64,000 nucleotides of DNA from Mytilus edulis (lineage: Eukaryota > Mollusca > Bivalvia > Mytilida > Mytilidae), in the NCBI RefSeq assembly GCF_963676685.1, contig NC_092348.1, positions 23,597,386 to 23,661,385 on the forward strand, written 5' to 3'. The notes beneath the pieces were generated by a model. That model was not told where the DNA came from. It was given only the letters and a program-made list of their open reading frames with translations, and made no database searches. Positions within the stretch are counted from its first letter, which is position 1; each line of letters opens with the position of its first letter. The translations under genes were made by a program, and so were the position numbers. This document shows, piece after piece, positions 58,701 through 64,000 of the stretch.

Positions 58701-61259
58701 GTTGGGTTGCTGCCCCTGAATCGGTAATTTTAAGGAAATTTTGCTGTTTTGGGTTATTATCTTAAATATTATTATAGATAGAGATAAACTGTAAACAGCA
58801 ATAATGTTCAGCAAAGTAATATTTACAAATAAGTCAACATGACCGAAATGGTCAGTTGACCCCTTTAGGAGTTATTGCCCTTTATAGTCAATTTTTAACC
58901 ATTTTTCGTAAATCTTAGTAATCTTTTACAAAAATCTTCTCCTCTGAAACTACTTGGCCAAATCAATCCAAACTTGGCCACAACCATCTTTGGGGTATGT
59001 AGTTTGAAAAATGTGTCCAGTGACCCAGCCATCCAATCAAGATGGCCGCCATGGCTAAAAATAGAACCTTGGATAAAATGCAGTTTTTGGCTTATAACTC
59101 AAAAACCAAAGCATTTAGAGTAAATCTGACATGAGGTAAATTTGTTTATCAGGTCGAGATCTACCTGCCCTGAAATTTTCAGATGAATTGGACAACCCGG
59201 TTTTGGGTCGCTGCCCCAGAATAAGTAATTTTAATGAAATTTTGCTGTTTTTGGTTATTATCTTGAATATTATTATAGATAGAGATAAACTGTAAACAGC
59301 AATAATGTTCAGCAAAAAAAAAGATTTACCAATAAGTCAACATGACCGAAATGGTCAGTTGACCCCTTTAGGAGTTATTGCCCTTAATAGTCAATTTTTA
59401 ACCATTTTTCGTAAATCTTAGTAATCTTTTACATCTTCTCCTCTGAAACTACTTGGCCAAATTACACCAAACTTGGCCAAAATCATCATTGGGGTATCTT
59501 GTTTAAAAAATGTGTCCGGTGACCCGGCCAACCATCCAAGATGGCCACCATGGCTATAAATAGAACATAGGGGTAAAATGCAGTTTTGGGCTTATAACTC
59601 AAAAACCAAAGCATTTAGAGCAAATCTGACAAGGGGTAAAATTGTGTAACAGGTCTATCTGCCCTGAAATTTTCAGATAAATCAGATAACCTGTTGTTGG
59701 GTTGCTGCCCCTGAATTAGTAATTTTAAGGAAATTTTGCTGTTTTTGGTTATTATCTTGAATATTGTTATAGATAGAGATAACTTGTAAACAGCAATAAT
59801 GTTCAGCTAAGTAAGATCTAGAAATAAGTCAACATGACCAAAATCGTCAGTTGACCCCTTAAGGAGTTGTTGCCCATTTTATTCAATTTTTAACAATTTT
59901 CACTAATTTGGTAAATTTTTGTAAATTTTTACAAAATATTTTTCACTGTATCTAAAGGTCCAAGTTTATTATAGATAGAGAAAATTCTAAGTACCAAGAA
60001 TGTTCAGTAAAGTAAGATCTACAAACACATCACTATCAGCAAAACACAATTTTGTCATGAATCCATCTGTGTCCTTTGTTTAATATGCACATAGACCAAG
60101 GTGAGCGACACAGGCTCTTTAGAGCCTCTAGTTATATCTATTTCTTAAAGCTAAACTAGTATTACAATTGCCAATATCAAAGCAAGAGCTAGGTTATTTT
60201 GCTTCTGTTTGCAACCGTAATTATGTATTTCAGTTTTGTATAAATTTTTGTAAATAGTTTAAGGAAAAAAATAAAAAAAGGAGAATCACATATGTTATTG
60301 ATACAGTAAGAGCATCCATTTCAGTTTTATTTTTACAAGTAACGCTAGTGTATTTAGATTGGTGAACAATATTTCGTCAAGTCTGGATATTTTGTTCATG
60401 ACGACATTATGTTAAAACAGAAACAGCAAATGATAAAATGAAAGCTTTATATAAAATGAAATGTTGATTATCAAATAATGCAAATTCAGTAATGACCTTC
60501 CAAAAGGGAAGCAACTTGACTACATTATTCAACCAAATACATATACAATATAAGGTCAATGTCAGGAAAATATCAACTTTTTTGTATGAGGCTGAGAAAC
60601 TGGGGAAGGAAGAGGCCTTCCCCAGTTTTTCGCCGAGTACAAAAAAGTTTATATTTTCCTGACATTGACCTTATGTTGTTTTTATACTGCAACTTAAATT
60701 AATACATTGATGGCTTTTTAAATCATAACACAACTTTCCAACTTGTTTTCATACCTTAATGGGCCCCTGATTGTAGAGAAAGTGTTCAATGATGAAATTA
60801 ACATTATACAAAATATATCTATGTTACTATATTTAGGAAATAAACCCAGGTAGTTGCAGTATAAAATAAAATGCATAAATTTGAAATGGAATTAAAGTAA
60901 TAGCTTATATAAATGTTCTAATTAACATCTGTAATGGCGAAGTTTGTAATGACTAACCTTGGTAAATACTATTATGTAATGTATTCACATTTTCTTATCT
61001 TTACCTAAAGGTGTTTTGTATAGGGAACACTGATCCTACAACCTACCTTTTCTCTGTAGTTGCTTTATCAGATTACCAGACAGCATTGTATGTCCGAGGA
61101 GATGATATGCCAAGCTTTCCTTCTAGACCCTATATACAATCTGTCATGCCTGTCTGTCTGCTTCCTTACACTCATGGTGTTAGCTCTACACAGCTTAGAA
61201 AATTAAAATATGCTCATATCAAACATGATGATGATATTAACAATGAACTATGTTTATGA
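49147..61259 (+). CDS. CDP-alcohol phosphatidyltransferase / cytidylyltransferase fusion, isoform a (ten exons, 505 aa)
   Basis: Exons: 49147-49221, 49933-50105, 50744-50894, 51514-51680, 52147-52289, 52828-53000, 56860-56930, 57153-57360, 58109-58216, 61011-61259. All junctions are GT-AG and in phase. Residues 1 to about 265 are hydrophobic, with the CDP-alcohol phosphatidyltransferase motif as D101-HL-DG-IV-AK...G124-GFM-D128-AFC-D132. All four Asp are kept, but Lys replaces the usual Arg and the gap before Gly is 14 rather than 8 residues. Residues about 265-355 are a charged linker with RHNSVP. Residues 360-505 are an HxGH nucleotidyltransferase: YTVGCFDLFHNGH (HNGH 371-374), KKRVPIDSTEKRM, YVRGDDM, LPYTHGVSST. 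By family, the C-terminal part makes a CDP-alcohol and the N-terminal part transfers the phosphoalcohol to a lipid or alcohol acceptor, probably at ER or Golgi membranes. The substrate is unknown. Archaeal DIPP synthases fuse related activities in the opposite order with another nucleotidyltransferase type. Confidence 0.88.
50578..50630 (+). repeat. Family-B fragment in intron 2 of the fusion gene
   Basis: TTTTGGTCTCTTGTCTCATT and GGCAATCATACCACATCTTC with the GTGGAGAGTT part deleted. Confidence 0.7.
52706..52762. repeat. (TA)n microsatellite
   Basis: CACACA followed by about 26 TA dinucleotides, in intron 5 of the fusion gene. It is probably length-polymorphic. Confidence 0.95.
54211..55235 (-). 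pseudogene. Retroelement 3' end with RT C-terminal fragment (copy 2)
   Basis: Nearly identical to 30619-31636 over about 1 kb, including the 3' noncoding part and the RT C-terminal coding part. The coding part is damaged by substitutions and a small duplication near 55170-55200 (CGTTAAAATC repeated). It is antisense within intron 6 of the fusion gene. Confidence 0.85.
55545..56310 (+). repeat. Family-A repeat, two tandem units of about 360 bp
   Basis: Each unit carries CACTGGGTCGATGCCACTGC, GACGTTTCGTCCCCGAGGGT, AACATTTCGGTGTTGACATG, GAGCGTCACTGATGAGTCTT and AGACGAAACGCGCGTCTGGC, and ends CTGGTACTTTTGATAACTAT. The units differ by only a few bases and a shorter T-run. Internal hairpins (CATTTCGGTGTTG, GACGAAACGCGCGTC) are visible. 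Tandem cores of this size occur in bivalve pearl/HINE-type elements; assignment to that group is inference. Confidence 0.85.
57555..57835 (+). repeat. Family-A repeat, decayed copy
   Basis: Retains ATGGACATTTCGTCCCCGAG, GGTGTTACCATCC, TTCACATGGAATATCAGTGA and CCACTGATGAGTCTTGCGGA. Located in intron 8 of the fusion gene. The short frame across it is not a gene. Confidence 0.65.
58329..60134. mobile_element. TCACCTGGCCC repeat element with three 500-bp internal repeats
   Basis: Left end TTAGCTCACCTGGCCCAAAG, then a (CGTC)-rich tract (58371-58418). Three tandem units of about 500 bp start at 58421, 58923 and 59426, each with CTCCTCTGAAACTACT, CCAAGATGGCC(G/A)CCATGGC and GACCCCTTTAGGAGTTATTG. 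The end is AGACCAAGGTGAGCG...TTTAGAGCCTCTAGTTA, shared with 44.33 kb. It has no transposase and fills most of intron 9 of the fusion gene, upstream of both terminal exons. Confidence 0.75.
60540..60863. mobile_element. MITE-like element, second copy, with strong palindrome
   Basis: ATAAGGTCAATGTCAGGAAA (60550) and TTTCCTGACATTGACCTTAT form a long inverted pair around a central AAACTGGGGAAGG / CCTTCCCCAGTTT stem. A segment bounded by TATACTGCAACT (60683) and AGTTGCAGTATA (ending 60863) follows. It matches 18600-18906 in order. Confidence 0.8.
61011..61259 (+). CDS. Alternative terminal exon 10a of the fusion gene
   Basis: Acceptor TTTACCTAAAG precedes 61011 and the exon joins exon 9 in phase 0. 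It encodes 82 aa with TDPT near the start, YVRGDDM, then LPYTHGVSST and a short tail ending in TGA (61257-61259). It completes the nucleotidyltransferase fold. About half of the first 63 residues match exon 10b. Confidence 0.85.
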   Translation: MFCIGNTDPTTYLFSVVALSDYQTALYVRGDDMPSFPSRPYIQSVMPVCLLPYTHGVSSTQLRKLKYAHIKHDDDINNELCL

Positions 61260-61399
61260 CAATTTATAAAATATACGATATGGAATATTATTAAGACAGC
61301 TTAAATTATTTAAAAAGAATAATATTGATATTCAATATTGTTTTTAATGCGTATGAATTTGTATCAAATGCGAGTTTTGAATATATATTTGGATTTAGA

Positions 61400-61405
61400 A
61401 ATAAA
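61400..61405 (+). terminator. Polyadenylation signal for exon 10a
   Basis: AATAAA lies 141 bases after the exon 10a stop and before exon 10b, so isoform a can end here. Confidence 0.6.
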
Positions 61406-62025
61406 GTTTTAGGACAAGTTCTGGTTCGTACTTAATAACCATTTACTAATGAATTACACGTATTGATATTGTTGATATATGTAAGTATAACTTAAAATTA
61501 GGATTGCTTTCATTATAAACATCTTCATCGTCGATTTGTTCGAAACATCGATAAGAAAACTGTTTGTGTAGAACTTTAAATTATTTCCAGCTACAATAAG
61601 TGCATAGTATACTGACTTTTACTGTATAGTTTGAAAAAAATAAATAACCGTTGTTTCCTGAAACAACAATGCCAATCTTAAATTTACAATGCTTTTTAAA
61701 TGTCCGAATTGGTAACTCATAGAAGACAGACAACATATCGTCACAAAACAATACAGGAAAAAATAAAAAAAAAATACAACTATATTTCGTCAACACGCAG
61801 TCACTTTTAGACAGTCTAAAGTCTATTGGTCAATGGGATAGACGTGGTGCAGCGTTTTTCTTTTCACAAACGACCAAAGATGAAAAAAAGAAATTTTTTG
61901 GTTCACTTAAATCATAAAAAGATAAATATAATAAGAGTGTTTTTTACGTTCATGTGTCGTTTCATAGTAAAAGAAAATACTTTTACTAAAAATTATATTT
62001 AACTTTATCACCATGTTTTCCCTAG

Positions 62026-62283
62026 GTATATTGTGTAGCAGGAACCGATCCTACCAACTACATACACTGCATATTAACGGAAAATGTCACAGAACGACAT
62101 ATGTACGTACGTGGAGATGATATGCAGAACTTTCCAGCCAGAAATCTGTGTGAAGCCCGGATGACAGTGAAGTTCCTACCATATACTCAAGGTGTGTCAT
62201 CAACAAAACGACGAAAAAGTGAATTCACGTCATGTAATTATGGAACACATGCGAAAGATGACGTGCAAGCAATATTCTATTGA
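62026..62283 (+). CDS. Alternative terminal exon 10b of the fusion gene (isoform b, 508 aa in total)
   Basis: Acceptor TTTTCCCTAG precedes 62026; phase 0, as for exon 10a. It encodes 85 aa with VYCVAGTDPTNY, MYVRGDDMQNFPAR and FLPYTQGVSST, stop TGA at 62281-62283. Motifs shared with 10a are exactly those expected in the nucleotidyltransferase core. The segments between them (for example the 14 residues after TDPTNY) and the C-terminal tail differ completely. Joined to exons 1-9 it gives 508 aa. Confidence 0.85.
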   Translation, partial: VYCVAGTDPTNYIHCILTENVTERHMYVRGDDMQNFPARNLCEARMTVKFLPYTQGVSSTKRRKSEFTSCNYGTHAKDDVQAIFY

Positions 62284-62455
62284 ATACAGAATACTATTCA
62301 TTGACTCGTTTTTTGGTTTTCTTTCCACATATTGTTTGCATATGACAAATGCACTTTTATCATGAACATTATATTTAAAACATGTTGCAAATGTGCATTA
62401 TTACTTTTATAATTATAATTTTGTACTTCTGTATATTATGTTCAAAACATGAAAA

Positions 62456-62461
62456 AATAAA
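62456..62461 (+). terminator. Polyadenylation signal for exon 10b
   Basis: AATAAA lies about 170 bases after the exon 10b stop, closing the gene. Confidence 0.6.
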
Positions 62462-62835
62462 GACTGATAGACTTTTTATTCAAATGTTGTTTACAGATGA
62501 TTATCAATTTCTTTTACAATGATGTAGCACCCCTACCCCATTATCAATCGTGATATCTATTTTCAACAGTAAAAATTTCAATGAATATAGTGAATCATAT
62601 CTTAAAAAGAGCGGATGAGTTCCGTATTTTCAAAATCAATGAAAGTTACTTGTTTTACTTTAGGATGAATTTTGTAAATAAAATGAATGTTCAAGAGAAA
62701 ATTCCGTTTTTGCAGCCGTAACAACATTTTGCTGCTTTTGTCATTTTAACGCGTTTTAATCAATCATTCTTCATAAATAATTGTATTGTTAAAAAAATTG
62801 AATCTAGTGATTCCTTAACATGTTCATATCCTTCA

Positions 62836-62900
62836 AACGGAATCGTTCTCATATACACGATAAAGAGAACGGAATTGTTCTCATATACACTATATAGAGA
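62836..62900. repeat. 32-bp tandem duplication
   Basis: AACGGAATCGTTCTCATATA plus CACGATAAAGAG is followed by a second copy with a few changes. Confidence 0.7.
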
Positions 62901-63690
62901 ACTACTGTTCAATCTAATGGTACCTCGGTCTTACCAGAGAGGGGTTTGAGTTAAGTCCGTCAGTGGTACTAAACCTCACTGTACTCGAATGATGCATGCA
63001 TAGTTAAACATACATTGATTCATGACAGTCACCTGAAGCTAATTTCTGTGCATGAAAAATAGTCAGAAGAATATTAAAAGGGAGAATCAAAACTAATAAG
63101 TCCAAGTGAGACAGCAAATATTATGGAGAAAAAAAGATTAATCGGCTAAAATATATAACTGCTATTTCACTAGGTACAGTGCAGTATTTAAAAGAATTAA
63201 GTAATGTTGATTAACATTTCATAACCTAGTGACTTTAGATACGCATTGATCTATTTCATTGAAATGTTTGATGGTTTGATGCGATGTTATTTTATTTTCA
63301 ACTTATGCGTATGAATGTTCTTTTGTTCCTTCGATTTTGTTTGTGACATTGGTTTGTCTTTTCATAGTCGGTAAACAACATTTGAACATCGGTAAAAAGC
63401 AGACCATTTTCAGAATTGTCCATTACTTTATTTGTAATAAATAAGATGCAAGTTAGCTTCAAATTTAAAGCCCCATCATTCTATAGTAACGATGTACTAT
63501 TTTCTTCTTCTGTTTTGTCGTTTTAATAGTGGTAATTTTGGAAAAGAACTTTACCAAATATTTTAAACTATAAACATGCACGCAAGTATGTCAATAAACA
63601 AGTCACACAACAGTATCCGAAAAATAATTCACTAGTAGGATTTACTTGCATCCACATTACCTGTAAAGGGAAAGGTGGAAAATTACGTTT
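62901..63690. other. No gene recognised
   Basis: AT-rich intergenic sequence without open frames of interest or known repeats of this window. Confidence 0.4.
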
Positions 63691-63695
63691 CAAAA

Positions 63696-63873
63696 ATGGA
63701 ACTATTTCTGATACGTTTAACCTTAGCGCTTTATATCTGTTTTCTGGGAACTTCTTGTGTGCCAATCCAAAATACTACAGGAGAAGGTGCAACGGGGTAT
63801 TAACAAAAAAATTATCAAGAGATTAGAAAGTAGGATGGACGATTTGGAACATGTACTAGAAACAGCTTAAGCA
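63696..63873 (+). pseudogene. Possible exon or relic of a secreted coiled-coil protein
   Basis: ATG 63696 opens 35 codons with a classic signal peptide: hydrophobic LIRLTLALYICFLGTS, then C-V-P. The stop at 63801 is followed one frame over by INKKIIKRLESRMDDLEHVL, a heptad-like coiled coil ending in a stop near 63868. Signal peptide plus short coiled coil is the N-terminal plan of many bivalve C1q-domain and fibrinogen-related proteins, but no such domain is reached before the window ends. It is either a frameshifted relic or an exon whose donor (GAGAAG|GTGCAA) I cannot confirm. Confidence 0.3.
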
Positions 63874-64000
63874 CACAAAGAACGTTTGTTCTTTGGTATA
63901 TATTTTGGAATTTGTAAGGAAAAACTAAAATCGAAAAAACACCGAACTCTGAAGAAAACTCAAAACGGAAAGACCCTTATCAAATGGCTAAATTCAAATG

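Overview
The window looks like nuclear DNA of a marine bivalve, most probably a mussel close to Mytilus. The DNA is AT-rich, its genes are cut into short exons by GT-AG introns, and intergenic and intronic space is filled with short dispersed repeats, minisatellites, tRNA-derived SINE heads and small inverted-repeat transposons. Species is inferred from the general look of the genes and repeats; no search was run.

Three multi-exon genes could be rebuilt exon by exon, with every exon junction keeping frame. (1) Minus strand, 32090 to 21885: nine coding exons, 380 aa, an SLC35C2-type Golgi nucleotide-sugar transporter homologue. (2) Plus strand, 37121 to 41146: seven coding exons, 267 aa, with a Schlafen-type AlbA_2 domain and a charged helical C-terminus. 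(3) Plus strand, 49147 to 62283: ten-exon gene for an unusual fusion of an N-terminal membrane CDP-alcohol phosphatidyltransferase and a C-terminal HxGH cytidylyltransferase. It ends in one of two duplicated, alternative terminal exons, each with its own stop codon and polyadenylation signal. A fourth, weaker candidate is a 262-aa disordered orphan protein at 13536-14324.

Layout: 1-11 kb holds repeats and retroelement relics; 11.4-15 kb the orphan gene and a TCCG-rich repeat element; 15.2-18 kb a 52-bp minisatellite split by a piggyBac-like insertion with exact TTAA duplication; 18-21.8 kb MITE-like elements and a 26-bp minisatellite; 21.9-33.7 kb SLC35C2, with a 1.7-kb 25-bp minisatellite in its last intron and a retroelement copy in its first; 33.9-37 kb several inverted-repeat elements; 37-42 kb the AlbA_2 gene; 42.5-47.2 kb nested repeats and SINEs; 47.9-49 kb a PIF/Harbinger-type element with TTA duplications and transposase relics just upstream of the fusion gene; 49-62.5 kb the fusion gene, its larger introns loaded with repeats; 62.5-64 kb mostly plain sequence plus a possible broken secreted-protein exon.

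The fusion gene is the most interesting item. It would join two consecutive Kennedy-type steps, activation of a phosphoalcohol with CTP and transfer of that phosphoalcohol from the CDP-activated form to a lipid or alcohol acceptor, in one membrane polypeptide. The swap of terminal exon changes the last part of the nucleotidyltransferase fold. The substrate cannot be read from the sequence.
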